A stretch of 64,000 nt of DNA from Amycolatopsis thermophila (GTDB lineage: Bacteria; Actinomycetota; Actinomycetes; Mycobacteriales; Pseudonocardiaceae), in NCBI RefSeq assembly GCF_030814215.1, contig NZ_JAUSUT010000001.1:930001-994000 (forward strand). Direction: 5' to 3'. Shown here piece after piece: positions 15,737 through 26,079 of the stretch. Each line of letters starts with the position of its first letter. Position 1 is the first letter of the stretch. The notes beneath the pieces are model-generated. The model saw only the letters and a list, made by a program, of their open reading frames with translations. It was not told the origin of the DNA and searched no databases. Position numbers and translations under genes: made by a program.

Positions 15737-17758
15737 TCAGTCCTGCGGCAACCCGTGGCGTTCCCGGACAACCGTGACGATTTCGTCCATGATCTCGGTC
15801 AGTTCGTAGTCCTTGGGCGTGAAGACCCGGGCGATGCCGCGCTCGAGGAGCGACCGCGCGTCGTCGGAGGGGATGATGCCGCCCACGATCACCGGGACGT
15901 CGCCGGCGCCCGCCGCCCGGAGCCCGTCGACCACCTGCGGCACGACCTCCAGGTGCGAGCCGGACAGCACCGACAGGCCGACGACGTGCACGCCCTCCTG
16001 CACGGCGGCCGCCACGATCTGCTCCGGGGTCAGCCGGATGCCCTGGTAGACCACCTCGAAGCCGACGTCCCTGGCCCGGACGGCGACCTGCTCGGCGCCG
16101 TTGGAGTGCCCGTCCAGGCCCGGCTTGCCGACCAGGATCCGCAGGCGCTCGCCCAGCTCCTCGCCGGTGGCGCGCACCCGGTCGCGCACGCGGGACAGCT
16201 CGCTCGCGTCGCCCGACATCGCCGCCGCCGACACCCCGGTGGGCGCGCGGTACTCGCCGAACACCTCGCGCAGCGCGCCGGACCACTCCCCGGTGGTCAC
16301 GCCCGCCGCCGCGCACGCCAGCGTCGCCTCGAACAGGTTCTCCGAGGTCCTGGCCACCTCGCGCAGCCGGCCGAGCGCCTCGTCGACCGCGGCCTGGTCC
16401 CGCTGGGAGCGCCACTCCTCCAGCGCCGTGATCGCCTGCTTCTCCACCGCCGGGTCGACGGTCTCGATCGCCTTGGCGCCCTCGGCCTGCAGCGGGCTGG
16501 GCTCGGTGGTGTCGAACTCGTTGACGCCGACGATGATCCGCTCGCCGGACTCCACCCCGCGGCGGTAGTCGGCCAGCGACGCGACCAGCTGCGACTTCAT
16601 GTAACCGCTTTCCACGGCGGCCACCGCCCCACCGAGGTCCTGCACCTGGTCGATCTCCGCCCGTGCGCCCGCGACGATCTCGTCCACTTTGGCCTCGATG
16701 ACGTGCGAGCCCGCGAAGATGTCCTCGTACTCGAGCAGGTCCGTCTCGTAGGCGAGCACCTGTTGCATGCGCAGCGCCCACTGCTGGTCCCACGGGCGGG
16801 GCAGGCCGAGGGCCTCGTTCCAGGCGGGCAGCTGGATCGCGCGGGCACGGGCGTCGCGCGAGAGCGACACGCCGAGCATCTCCAGCACGATCCGCTGGAC
16901 GTTGTTCTCCGGCTGGGCCTCGGTCAGCCCGAGCGAGTTGACCTGGACCCCGTACCGCAGGCGGCGCGCCTTCGGGTCCTCGACGCCGTAGCGGTCACGG
17001 GTGATCTCGTCCCACAGCCGGGCGAACGCGCGCATCTTGCACATCTCTTCGACGAAGCGGACCCCGGCGTTGACGAAGAACGAGATCCGCCCGACGACCT
17101 TCGGCATGTCCCGCGGCTCGACCTGGCCGGAGTCCCGCACGGCGTCGAGCACCGCGACGGCGGTGGACAGGGCGTAGGCGACCTCCTGCGTCGGCGTCGC
17201 GCCCGCCTCCTGCAGGTGGTAGCTGCAGATGTTGATCGGGTTCCACTTCGGGATGTGGTGCACCGTCCAGGCGATCACGTCGGTGATCAGCCGCAGGCTC
17301 GGGGCGGGCGGGAAGATGTGGGTACCGCGGGAGAGGTACTCCTTGATGATGTCGTTCTGCGTGGTGCCGGTGAGCTTGGCGAGCACCTCGTCGCGGTCGC
17401 GGCCCTCGGCGTCGGCCTGCTCCTGCGCGACGGTGACGTAGAGCGCGAGCAGCCACATGGCCGGCGCGTTGATCGTCATCGAGGTGTTGGCCTCGGCCAG
17501 CGGGATGCCGGCGAAGAGGCGCCGCATGTCGCCGATGTGCGAGACGGGGACGCCGACCTTGCCGACCTCGCCCTTGGACAGCGGGTGGTCCGGGTCGTAG
17601 CCGGTCTGGGTGGGCAGGTCGAAGGCGACCGACAGGCCGGTCTGGCCCTTGGCGAGGTTGCGGCGGTACAGCTCGTTGGAGGCCGCGGCCGACGAATGCC
17701 CGGCGTACGTGCGCATCACCCAGGGGCGGTCCCGCTCGCGATCCGTGGGGTAGGGCAT
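15737..17758 (-). CDS. meaA: MeaA-type B12-dependent acyl-CoA mutase (ethylmalonyl-CoA mutase)
   Basis: This 673-residue single-chain coenzyme-B12 mutase has a TIM-barrel mutase domain (residues 1 to about 510; SVAFDLPTQTGYDPDHP) followed by a B12-binding domain with the lower-axial His in the DxHxxG motif (GLDGHSNGAEQV), GLSVLSGSH and VGGIIP. Size and fusion fit MeaA/Ecm rather than two-subunit methylmalonyl-CoA mutase. The known reaction is ethylmalonyl-CoA to methylsuccinyl-CoA in the ethylmalonyl-CoA pathway. The ATG at 17758 follows GGAGGTG; the longer frame lacks a good start. No other gene of that pathway is in view. A PduO-type B12 adenosyltransferase is encoded at 22101. Confidence 0.92.
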   Translation of the reverse strand: MPYPTDRERDRPWVMRTYAGHSSAAASNELYRRNLAKGQTGLSVAFDLPTQTGYDPDHPLSKGEVGKVGVPVSHIGDMRRLFAGIPLAEANTSMTINAPAMWLLALYVTVAQEQADAEGRDRDEVLAKLTGTTQNDIIKEYLSRGTHIFPPAPSLRLITDVIAWTVHHIPKWNPINICSYHLQEAGATPTQEVAYALSTAVAVLDAVRDSGQVEPRDMPKVVGRISFFVNAGVRFVEEMCKMRAFARLWDEITRDRYGVEDPKARRLRYGVQVNSLGLTEAQPENNVQRIVLEMLGVSLSRDARARAIQLPAWNEALGLPRPWDQQWALRMQQVLAYETDLLEYEDIFAGSHVIEAKVDEIVAGARAEIDQVQDLGGAVAAVESGYMKSQLVASLADYRRGVESGERIIVGVNEFDTTEPSPLQAEGAKAIETVDPAVEKQAITALEEWRSQRDQAAVDEALGRLREVARTSENLFEATLACAAAGVTTGEWSGALREVFGEYRAPTGVSAAAMSGDASELSRVRDRVRATGEELGERLRILVGKPGLDGHSNGAEQVAVRARDVGFEVVYQGIRLTPEQIVAAAVQEGVHVVGLSVLSGSHLEVVPQVVDGLRAAGAGDVPVIVGGIIPSDDARSLLERGIARVFTPKDYELTEIMDEIVTVVRERHGLPQD

Positions 17759-17891
17759 CGGTGCACCTCCAGATGGACGACACCAGGAGCGTACTTGCCG
17801 GTAACTCTCTCGCGCAGCACCGCAAGGACGCACGTCACTGGGCGCGAAATCCACCTGACCCCATTGTGGGCGCCGGGTTAGCCTCGGGGAT

Positions 17892-18515
17892 GTGACGTGG
17901 AGCCTGTATGCGAGCTACCTGGTGTTCGTGGTGCTGATCGCGATCGCGCCGGGGCCGGACACCATGGTCGTGCTGAAGAACGCCCTCTCGGGCGGGGCGC
18001 GCGGCGGGTTGTACGCGTGTTCGGGCATCGCGCTCGGCAACTTCGTGCAGGCCACCGCGGTCGGGCTCGGGCTGGGTGCGCTGATCGTGCGGTGGCAACC
18101 GGTGTTCGAGACCGTCCGCTGGGCCGGTGTGGTGTACCTGTGCTGGCTGGGGTTCCAGGCGCTGCGCGGGGCGTGGCGCGGGGACTACGCGGCGCTGGAC
18201 GCGCTGGAGCGCCGCCGGGCGACCGGGTTCCGCCGGTGGCGGGAGGGGTTCCTGTCGAACATCACCAACCCGAAGGTGCTGGCCTTCTACCTGTCCGTGC
18301 TGCCGCAGTTCCTCGACCCGGCGACCACCGGCGCGGGCGACGCGCTGCTGCTGGCCTACACCGTGCTGGTCGTGGGGACCGTGTGGCAGCTGGGGCTGCT
18401 GCTGGTGGTGCACCGGGTGAACGCCTGGCTCCGCCGGCGGCGCGTGCGCCGCACCATGGACGCCGTGACGGGCACGGCGCTGATCGGGTTCGGGATCGCG
18501 CTGGCGGCGGACTGA
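17892..18515 (+). CDS. LysE/RhtB-family exporter
   Basis: This 207-residue membrane protein has about six helices and is of the LysE/RhtB amino-acid and metabolite exporter family. Typical features are the N-terminal APGPDTMVVLKNALSGG, the central NITNPKVLAFYLSVLPQFL, and the basic cytoplasmic segment between them. The GTG at 17892 has a CGGGGA element upstream. It diverges from meaA with about 130 bp between starts. No adjacent regulator is visible, so substrate and control are unknown. Confidence 0.88.
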   Translation: MTWSLYASYLVFVVLIAIAPGPDTMVVLKNALSGGARGGLYACSGIALGNFVQATAVGLGLGALIVRWQPVFETVRWAGVVYLCWLGFQALRGAWRGDYAALDALERRRATGFRRWREGFLSNITNPKVLAFYLSVLPQFLDPATTGAGDALLLAYTVLVVGTVWQLGLLLVVHRVNAWLRRRRVRRTMDAVTGTALIGFGIALAAD

Positions 18516-18517
18516 GT

Positions 18518-19087
18518 TCAGAGCAGGGCCGGGAGGTCGACCGTGACCTCGAACGGCTCGGTGACGGTGACCTTGCCGGTGTCCACGCCCGCCGAGGCGT
18601 AGGCGCGAGTGGTGGGGTCGAGCCGGTAGCGGAAGAGGGACGGCTCGCGCCCGTCCAGGCCCTCGACGCGCCAGAAGTGCGGAATCCGCGCACCGGCGTA
18701 CTCGGCGGGTTTGTCGGTCTGGTCAGCGGTGACCGACCCGGGCGACATCACCTCGACGACCAGAAGGCAGTGCTGCGGCCGGAGCACCGCGTCCTCGTCC
18801 AGTGACGAGCTGAACACCACGAGACCGGGCCTGCGGTTGAGCAGCGGAAGATCCCGGAGGCGGAGATCGACATCAGTGGCAACGGCCCACTCGTCAGTCG
18901 TGGCTTCCTCGAGGACGTTGGCCAACCGGCGAGCGAAGATCTGATGCACCCGGCGGGGGGCCGGAGCCACGACAATGGCTCCATCGACGATTTCCAGACT
19001 GCGGCACACTTCCTCCGGAAGGGCTTCGTAGTCTGCCGCCGTCAAACCGCCGGGCGGGAGCACCATCCACTCGGGCAGCGCCGTCAT
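18518..19087 (-). CDS. Uma2-family (DUF820) nuclease-like protein, possibly inactive
   Basis: This is a 189-residue protein of the Uma2 family, a PD-(D/E)XK nuclease-fold group abundant in actinobacteria and cyanobacteria. The later core is present: VVEVMSPGS, then TDKPAEYAGARIPHFWRVE. However, the family PD motif reads RPGLVVF, with Gly where a metal-binding Asp is expected, so catalysis may be lost. It is convergent with the LysE gene, 2 bp apart. The biological role of Uma2 proteins is largely unknown. Confidence 0.78.
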   Translation of the reverse strand: MTALPEWMVLPPGGLTAADYEALPEEVCRSLEIVDGAIVVAPAPRRVHQIFARRLANVLEEATTDEWAVATDVDLRLRDLPLLNRRPGLVVFSSSLDEDAVLRPQHCLLVVEVMSPGSVTADQTDKPAEYAGARIPHFWRVEGLDGREPSLFRYRLDPTTRAYASAGVDTGKVTVTEPFEVTVDLPALL

Positions 19088-19158
19088 CCGACCCCCAAAC
19101 CCTGAGATCCTGGTCCGAGGCTACTTGACATCCAACAACGCCGGAAGTAGAGGCGCGC

Positions 19159-20433
19159 TCAGGAGCGCTCCGCCGCGCCGATCACCCTCTCCACGCGCGC
19201 GCCCAGCCGGTTCAGGTTCTCCACGAAGTACGGGTACCCGCGGTCGATGTGGAACACGTCCCAGATCTCGGTGATCCCGTCGGCGCACAGGCCGGCCAGC
19301 ACCAGGCCCGCGCCGGCGCGGATGTCGGACGCCCAGACCGGCGCGCTGGACAACCGGTCGACCCCGCGGACCACCGCGTGGTGCCCGTCGGTGCGGGCAT
19401 CGGCTCCCAGGCGCACCATCTCTTCGATGAACCGGAACCGCGCCTCGTACACGTTCTCCGTGATCATCGACGTCCCTTCGGACACCGCGGACAACGCGAC
19501 CGCGAACGGCTGCAGGTCCGTGGCGAACCCCGGGTAGGGCAGGGTCACGAAGTCGACCGCCTTGGGCCGGTCGTTCTGCACGACCCGGAACCCGCTCTCG
19601 TCGAACGTGGTCACCTCGGCACCGGCCATGCGCAGCTTCTCCAGCACCAGGTCCAGGTGGTGCGGGTTGACGCCCTTGACCGTCAGGTCGCCGCGGGTCA
19701 TCGCCGCGGCGAACGCCCACGTCGCACCCACGATCCGGTCGCCGATCACGCGGTGCTCGGTCGGGTGCAGCTCGGACACGCCGTGCACGGTCAGCGTCGA
19801 CGTGCCTGCGCCCTCGATCTGCGCGCCCATCTCGTTCAGCATCACGCAGATGTCGACGATCTCCGGCTCGCGTGCCGCGTTGTCGATCACCGTCGTGCCC
19901 TGCGCCAGAACCGCCGCCATCAGGATGTTCTCGGTCGCGCCGACGCTCGGGAAGTCCAGCCAGATCTGCGCGCCCTTGAGCTCGTCGGCCTTGGCCACCA
20001 CGCAGCCGTGCTCGATGGTGCTCGTCGCGCCGAGCGCCCGCAGCCCGTTCTGGTGCATGTCCAGCGGCCGGGACCCGATCGCGTCCCCGCCGGGCAGCGC
20101 CACCACGGCCCGCTTGAGCCGGCCGACGAGCGGGCCGAGCACGCAGACCGACGCCCGCAGCTTGCCCATCGCGGGTGAGTCGGCCCGGTGGGACAGCTCG
20201 GACGGCGTCGTGATCTTCGCGGTGTCGCCGTCCAGGACCACCTCGCACCCGACGCTGCGCAGCACGTCCGCCATCAGCGGGACATCGAGGATCTGCGGGC
20301 AGTTGGTGATCGTGGTGGTGCCCTCGGCGAGCAGCGCGGCGGCCATCAGCTTCAGAACGCTGTTCTTGGCGCCGACGACCTCGACCTCGCCCACCAGCCG
20401 CGCACCACCGTGCACGTCGAAGTGCTCGCTCAT
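19159..20433 (-). CDS. murA: MurA, UDP-GlcNAc enolpyruvyl transferase, Asp117 form
   Basis: This 424-residue enzyme adds enolpyruvate from PEP to UDP-GlcNAc, the first committed step of peptidoglycan synthesis. The active-site loop reads [11 protein letters not shown] with Asp at residue 117, where most bacteria have the Cys that fosfomycin alkylates. The same Cys-to-Asp change is known in M. tuberculosis MurA and gives intrinsic fosfomycin resistance. The ATG at 20433 gives the family N terminus; ATGs at 20442 and 20445 are alternatives and the ribosome site is weak. The very long upstream open frame is a GC artefact. It is divergent from the M16-like gene. Confidence 0.96.
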   Translation of the reverse strand: MSEHFDVHGGARLVGEVEVVGAKNSVLKLMAAALLAEGTTTITNCPQILDVPLMADVLRSVGCEVVLDGDTAKITTPSELSHRADSPAMGKLRASVCVLGPLVGRLKRAVVALPGGDAIGSRPLDMHQNGLRALGATSTIEHGCVVAKADELKGAQIWLDFPSVGATENILMAAVLAQGTTVIDNAAREPEIVDICVMLNEMGAQIEGAGTSTLTVHGVSELHPTEHRVIGDRIVGATWAFAAAMTRGDLTVKGVNPHHLDLVLEKLRMAGAEVTTFDESGFRVVQNDRPKAVDFVTLPYPGFATDLQPFAVALSAVSEGTSMITENVYEARFRFIEEMVRLGADARTDGHHAVVRGVDRLSSAPVWASDIRAGAGLVLAGLCADGITEIWDVFHIDRGYPYFVENLNRLGARVERVIGAAERS

Positions 20434-20501
20434 GGCCGCCATCATGCCTGCCGGTTCGGGCACTCGAACGGAGGGGCAGGGGATAACAGAGGGCGACCGA
20501 C

Positions 20502-20519
20502 TTCGCACGAACGTGTGAA
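20502..20519. promoter_or_regulatory. Inverted repeat in the murA / M16-like divergent promoter region
   Basis: TTCGCACG-AA-CGTGTGAA is an 18-bp dyad with one mismatch, 69 bp upstream of murA and about 65 bp upstream of the divergent gene. On the murA strand it overlaps a weak -35 that is followed 17 bp later by TGTTAT. It is a possible shared operator. Confidence 0.4.
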
Positions 20520-20584
20520 ACACTGTGCCTCCCGCGGCGATCATGCGCCCGTGCGTCCCACCAACTGGGGGAACCTTGAGCGAA

Positions 20585-22090
20585 ATGCTGACCCCGCCGG
20601 CGTCTCCGTCCCTGCCCGAGGTGCACCGGACCGAGATCGACGGCGTCCCGGTCTTCTGGACCGACCAGCCCGGCCGGCTCAGCGCGAGCCTGCTGTTCGG
20701 AGTCGGCCTCGCCCACGAGACGTTCCTGGAGACCGGTATCACGCACCTGGTCGAGCACCTGGCGATGCGGCGGGTGCGCACCACCCGGTACGAGAACAAC
20801 GCCGCCACCGAGGTCCTGCACACCAGCTTCGACGTCACGAGCGGCCCGGAGAACGTCGTCGAGCACCTGCGCCGCGTGTGCGTCTCGCTGGCGAACCTGG
20901 ACACCGGCCCGCTCCGGCTGGAGCGGGGCGTGCTGCTGGCCGAGGAGCGCGGCAGCGAGGGCCCGGCGGTGACCGCGTGGCTGCCGTCCGCGCTGTGGTT
21001 CGGCAACCGGGCGTTCGGCCTGGCCGGCAACGTCCAGCTCGCGGCCGTCCACGCCGGCCCGGACCAGGTGCGTGAATGGGGCGCGCGCTGGTTCCACCGC
21101 GGCAACGCGGCGCTCGTGCTGTCCGGCCCGCCCCCGGCCGGCCTGAGGCTGCCCCTGCCCGGCGGCCCGCCCCGGCAGCCGGTGGCGGCGCAGCCGTTCG
21201 ACCTGCCCACGCCGGCGCACACGAGCATCCCCAACGGCGTGGTCGGCTGTGCGCTCGTCGACTGGACCGCGGAAACGGCGTGCGCGGCCGGGATCCTGAT
21301 CCACCGGCTCACCGACCGGCTGCGTCACCTCGAGGGGCTGGTCTACGACATCGCGTTGGACCACCAGGTGGTCGACCCCGACCGGGCCGTCCTCGGGTTC
21401 GGCACCGACGTGCCGGACAAGCACGCCGGCCGGGTGGTCGAGGCGATCCGCGCCGAGCTGGCGGAGCTGGGTCGCGGCGGGCCGACCGAGGAGGAGCTGT
21501 CGGCCGACCGGGCCGGGCTCGCCGAGGAGATCGGGTCACGGGAGTTCGCGCTGTACCGGGCGTTCGACGCGGCGATGAGCGAGCTGACCGGCTGGCCGTC
21601 GGCTGCCGGGCACCAGTCGCGGGTGCTGGCCGGCCTCGACCCGGCGGCCGTCGCCGCGGCCGCCCGCGATCTCGCCGCGCGGCTGGTGTTGTGCGCGCCG
21701 GAGCGGTCCGTGCCGCGGGACCTGCCCGAGCTGCCCGGCAGCCCGCTGCCCGCGCCACCGGGACGGGAGGTGAAGCGGGCGCTGGTCGGTGCGACGACGC
21801 CGCGCAACTACCGGCTCGTGGTGGGCGACGACGGCCTGTCCACCTACTTCGGGCCGGGCTCCTCGCCCGCCGCGGTGGTGCGGTTCGACGATCTCGCCGG
21901 GGTCGGCATCGAGCACACCGACGGTCAGCTGCCGATCCTGCACCTGTTCGGGCGGCACGGCGGGGCGATCACCGTGCGGCCCGGCGACTGGCGTGGCGGG
22001 CGGGCGCTGGTGCGGGACCTGCGGGCGCGCATCGATCCGGCGGTGTGTTTCGAAACGCCGGAGGCCATGCGGATGTTCGAGCAGTCGTAG
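20585..22090 (+). CDS. M16-like zinc peptidase domain protein with PH-like C terminus
   Basis: This is a roughly 501-residue protein whose N-terminal region carries the inverted zinc motif HLVEH (HxxEH) and, about 60 residues on, the acidic [10 protein letters not shown] expected for the third ligand of M16 peptidases. A second M16-like half (about residues 210-380) lacks the motif. The last 90 residues ([17 protein letters not shown] to [12 protein letters not shown]) look like a bacterial PH-type domain, an unusual addition. The ATG at 20585 is used; a TTG at 20576 just after GGGGGAA is also possible. It lies 10 nt before the adenosyltransferase gene and probably shares its transcript. Confidence 0.65.
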   Translation: MLTPPASPSLPEVHRTEIDGVPVFWTDQPGRLSASLLFGVGLAHETFLETGITHLVEHLAMRRVRTTRYENNAATEVLHTSFDVTSGPENVVEHLRRVCVSLANLDTGPLRLERGVLLAEERGSEGPAVTAWLPSALWFGNRAFGLAGNVQLAAVHAGPDQVREWGARWFHRGNAALVLSGPPPAGLRLPLPGGPPRQPVAAQPFDLPTPAHTSIPNGVVGCALVDWTAETACAAGILIHRLTDRLRHLEGLVYDIALDHQVVDPDRAVLGFGTDVPDKHAGRVVEAIRAELAELGRGGPTEEELSADRAGLAEEIGSREFALYRAFDAAMSELTGWPSAAGHQSRVLAGLDPAAVAAAARDLAARLVLCAPERSVPRDLPELPGSPLPAPPGREVKRALVGATTPRNYRLVVGDDGLSTYFGPGSSPAAVVRFDDLAGVGIEHTDGQLPILHLFGRHGGAITVRPGDWRGGRALVRDLRARIDPAVCFETPEAMRMFEQS

Positions 22091-22100
22091 AGTTCTGGGT

Positions 22101-22676
22101 ATGCCGGTACGGATCAACCGCGTGTACACCAGGGTCGGCGATAACGGCACGACCGCGCTCGGCGACGGCTCGCGCGTCCCGAAGACCGACCCGCGGCTGG
22201 CCGCCTACGCCGACGTCGACGAGACGAACTCGGTGGTCGGGCTGGCCCTGGCGATGGGCGGGCTGTCCGAGGAGGTCGCCGCGGTGCTGCGGCGCGTGCA
22301 GAACGACCTGTTCGACGTGGGCGCCGACCTGTGCTCGCCGGTGGTGCCCGATCCGGAGTTCCCGCCGCTGCGCATCACCGAGGCGTATGTCGAGCGGCTC
22401 GAAGGCTGGTGCGACGAGTTCAACGAGCGCCTGCCGAAGCTGACGTCGTTCATCCTGCCGGGCGGCACCCCGGGAGCCGCGTTCCTGCACCAGGCGCGGA
22501 CGGTGAGCCGGCGCGCCGAGCGGGCCGGGTGGGCGCTGGTCGAGGCCGACCCGGAGCGCACGAACGTGCTGGCGGTGAAGTACCTGAACCGGCTGTCCGA
22601 CCTGCTCTTCATCCTGGCCCGGCTGGCCAACCCGGACGGCGACGTGCTGTGGCAGCCCGGCGGCGCCGAGGCCTGA
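22101..22676 (+). CDS. PduO-type cob(I)alamin adenosyltransferase
   Basis: This 191-residue trimeric enzyme transfers adenosine from ATP to cob(I)alamin to form adenosylcobalamin. Diagnostic motifs are TRVGDNGTTALGDGSRVPK (residues 9-27), the DVDETNS segment, and the late LNRLSDLLFILAR helix. The ATG follows the M16-like gene by 10 nt. The ortholog in M. tuberculosis (Rv1314c) also neighbours murA and the ATP synthase cluster. It could supply cofactor for the MeaA mutase encoded 4.3 kb away, though that link is functional, not operonic. Confidence 0.94.
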   Translation: MPVRINRVYTRVGDNGTTALGDGSRVPKTDPRLAAYADVDETNSVVGLALAMGGLSEEVAAVLRRVQNDLFDVGADLCSPVVPDPEFPPLRITEAYVERLEGWCDEFNERLPKLTSFILPGGTPGAAFLHQARTVSRRAERAGWALVEADPERTNVLAVKYLNRLSDLLFILARLANPDGDVLWQPGGAEA

Positions 22677-22727
22677 TCCGCCGCCCGAGCCAGGCCGAAG
22701 AGACCCGGGAAACCCTCAAACAGCAAA

Positions 22728-22753
22728 GGAGCGCCGCTCCCGGGGAGCAGCGC
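22728..22753. terminator. Hairpin between convergent adenosyltransferase and DUF2550 genes
   Basis: GCGCCGCTCC (22731-22740) pairs with GGAGCAGCGC (22744-22753) with one mismatch and a 3-nt loop. There is no T-run on either strand, so it would be an actinobacterial U-less terminator at best. Confidence 0.5.
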
Positions 22754-22758
22754 CCTGA

Positions 22759-23193
22759 TCAGGAAGCCCGCGGCACCTGCCGCCCGGGCGGGGCGGACTC
22801 CAGCCACGACAGGAAGCCCGTCAGCGCGTCCGGCCCCATCGCGATCTCGATCGGCGCCTGCACGGCCGACTCGCAGCGCAGGACCGTCGCGTCGGAGGGG
22901 ACCGCGTAGGCTTCCGTGCCGATCGGGTCGCGGCGGTCGGCGATCATCAGCGTTTCGCGCTCGAAGACGCGGTCCGGGCCGGTCCGCAGGCTCCACACCC
23001 GGTACCACGCGAACACCTCACCCTCGTACCGGCCGAGCCCCAGGTGCCAGCCGGCGCGGGCGTTGTCCGGATCCCACCGCAGCGCGACGCTCACGCCACC
23101 ACCGCGGCGCATCCGGACCCACCGGAGGGCGTACCAGAACGCGAGAACGGCAAGACCGAGCAGGACGACCAGGACGACGAGGGCGATTTCCAC
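22759..23193 (-). CDS. DUF2550 membrane-anchored protein
   Basis: This is a 144-residue protein with one N-terminal transmembrane helix (residues 2-25) followed by RWVRMRRGGG and a compact cytoplasmic domain (about 40-135) with RWDPDNARAGWHLGLGRY. It belongs to the actinobacterial DUF2550 family, which lies just downstream of atpC in mycobacteria (Rv1312). It starts with GTG 24 nt after atpC and is probably co-transcribed. Its function is unknown; the conserved position suggests a link to the ATP synthase operon. Confidence 0.85.
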   Translation of the reverse strand: MEIALVVLVVLLGLAVLAFWYALRWVRMRRGGGVSVALRWDPDNARAGWHLGLGRYEGEVFAWYRVWSLRTGPDRVFERETLMIADRRDPIGTEAYAVPSDATVLRCESAVQAPIEIAMGPDALTGFLSWLESAPPGRQVPRAS

Positions 23194-23217
23194 GGCCGGC
23201 TCCTGCTCGACGCCGTA

Positions 23218-23583
23218 TCAGACCGACTGACCGGCCGCGCGGAGCCGGGCTGTCGCCCTGGCGCGCTCCGCCTCGTCCTCGCCGCTCAGGGCCGACCGGG
23301 CGGCCTCCACGTCGATCTCCTCGGCGAGCTCGGCCGACTCGGCGAGGATGCTCACCCGCTCGGCGGTCACGGAGAGGAAGCCACCGTGGACCGCGGCGCG
23401 GACGGTCTCACCGTCCGTGGTCGTCACCTTGACGACGCCACCCTCGACGAGCTGACCGAGTACCGGTTCGTGACCCGGCATCAGGCCGATCTCACCCTCA
23501 GTGGTCTGCGCGACCACGAACGTCGCCTGACCGGACCAGAGGCGGCGCTCGACGGCGACAAGCTCGACGGTCATCTCAGCCAC
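23218..23583 (-). CDS. atpC: ATP synthase epsilon subunit
   Basis: This 121-residue F1 epsilon subunit has an N-terminal beta-barrel ([30 protein letters not shown]) and a short C-terminal helical part ([22 protein letters not shown]). It couples rotation to catalysis and restrains ATP hydrolysis. The GTG at 23583 follows GGAGAGCTAC. It is separated from atpD by 115 nt that hold a strong hairpin, so its expression may be set apart from the upstream subunits. Confidence 0.95.
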   Translation of the reverse strand: MAEMTVELVAVERRLWSGQATFVVAQTTEGEIGLMPGHEPVLGQLVEGGVVKVTTTDGETVRAAVHGGFLSVTAERVSILAESAELAEEIDVEAARSALSGEDEAERARATARLRAAGQSV

Positions 23584-23642
23584 GTAGCTCTCCTTCGTTC
23601 CCGCGCCGATGAGCGCAGTCTAATAGGTTCGCGACCGGTTAC

Positions 23643-23692
23643 GACAACGGCGGGGCGGAAGTCCATAAAGGACACCCCACCCCGCCGTCGTC
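23643..23692 (-). terminator. Strong hairpin between atpD and atpC
   Basis: A 50-nt stem-loop lies in the atpD-atpC gap: ACGGCGGGG (23647-23655) pairs with CCCCGCCGT (23680-23688), continued inside by GTCC/GGAC around an ATAAA loop. There is no T-run after the stem, so it may be an mRNA-stabilising or partial-termination element rather than a full terminator. Confidence 0.65.
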
Positions 23693-23698
23693 CCGACA

Positions 23699-25123
<1,425 letters not shown>

Positions 25124-26068
25124 CTACTCATCACTTCCTACAGCGGCGAGCGCATCGGCCCCACCGACGATTTCGCTGATCTCCTGCGTGATCTGGGCCT
25201 GCCGGGCCTGGTTGGCCAGCCGGGTGTAGGTCTCCACGAGGTCCTTGGCGTTGTCCGACGCCGACTTCATGGCGGTGCGGCGGGCGGCCAGCTCGGAAGC
25301 GGCCGACTCCAGCAGGGCCGAAAAGATCCGCGTGTTGATGTACTTCGGCAGCAGGGCCGACAGCAGCCGGTCCGCGCTGGGCTCGAACTCGTACGCGGGG
25401 AGGATGTCGCCCGGGGCGGGCTCGGCGCCCTCCTCGGCGTACTCGATCTCGAGCGGGGCCATCCGCTTGGCGACCGGGGTCTGGGTCAGCATCGACTTGA
25501 ACTCGGTGTACACGATGTGCACCTCGTCCACGCCGAGGACGCCGTCCTCGCCCGGGCCGTTCGCGTCGTCGTCCGCGCCGGCGAGGAACGCCTTGGTCAG
25601 GGTCTCCCCCGCCGCCGCGGCGTTCTCGTAGTGCGGCTGGTCCGAGAACCCCGTCCAGCTGCCGGCGACCTCGCGGCCCCGGAACCGGTAGTAGTTCAGG
25701 CCCTTGCCGCCGATGACGTAGACGTGCGGTTCCTTGCCCTCGGAACGCAGCAGCGACAGCAGCTCCTCGGTCGCCCGCAGCACGTTGGTGTTGTAACCAC
25801 CGCACAGGCCCTTGTCACTGGTCACCACCAGCACGGCCGCCCGCTTCGGGTTCGGCCGCTGGACGAGGAACGGGTCGTCGAGGCTCGCGGCCCCGCCCGC
25901 CAGGGCGGAGAGCACCTTGGTGATCTCCGTGGCGTACGGGCGCGAAGCCTCGACCCGTGCCTGGGCACGGCCGATCCGCGAGGTGGCGATCAGCTCCATC
26001 GCCTTGGTGATCTTGCCGATCGATTTCGTCGCCCGGATCTTTGCCCGGAGCTCGCGAAGTTGCGCCAT
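25124..26068 (-). CDS. atpG: ATP synthase gamma subunit
   Basis: This 314-residue rotor shaft of F1 has the long N-terminal helix [20 protein letters not shown] and the C-terminal helix with NKARQAQIT-like [21 protein letters not shown] loop of about 15 residues after residue 160 ([17 protein letters not shown]) is an acidic insertion of the kind seen in actinobacterial gamma subunits, where it influences coupling in mycobacteria. The start is ATG, 11 nt after atpA. Confidence 0.96.
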   Translation of the reverse strand: MAQLRELRAKIRATKSIGKITKAMELIATSRIGRAQARVEASRPYATEITKVLSALAGGAASLDDPFLVQRPNPKRAAVLVVTSDKGLCGGYNTNVLRATEELLSLLRSEGKEPHVYVIGGKGLNYYRFRGREVAGSWTGFSDQPHYENAAAAGETLTKAFLAGADDDANGPGEDGVLGVDEVHIVYTEFKSMLTQTPVAKRMAPLEIEYAEEGAEPAPGDILPAYEFEPSADRLLSALLPKYINTRIFSALLESAASELAARRTAMKSASDNAKDLVETYTRLANQARQAQITQEISEIVGGADALAAVGSDE

Positions 26069-26079
26069 CAGCTATCCGG

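Noticed and set aside
20434..21424. Long N-terminal extension of murA across the divergent gene
   Set aside because: MurA homologues start near [15 protein letters not shown]; the extension overlaps the M16-like gene on the other strand and lacks protein-like composition.
22101..22676. Cobalamin riboswitch linked to meaA or the adenosyltransferase
   Set aside because: Only 10 nt precede the adenosyltransferase gene, and the meaA upstream region is about 130 bp without a B12-box-like sequence.
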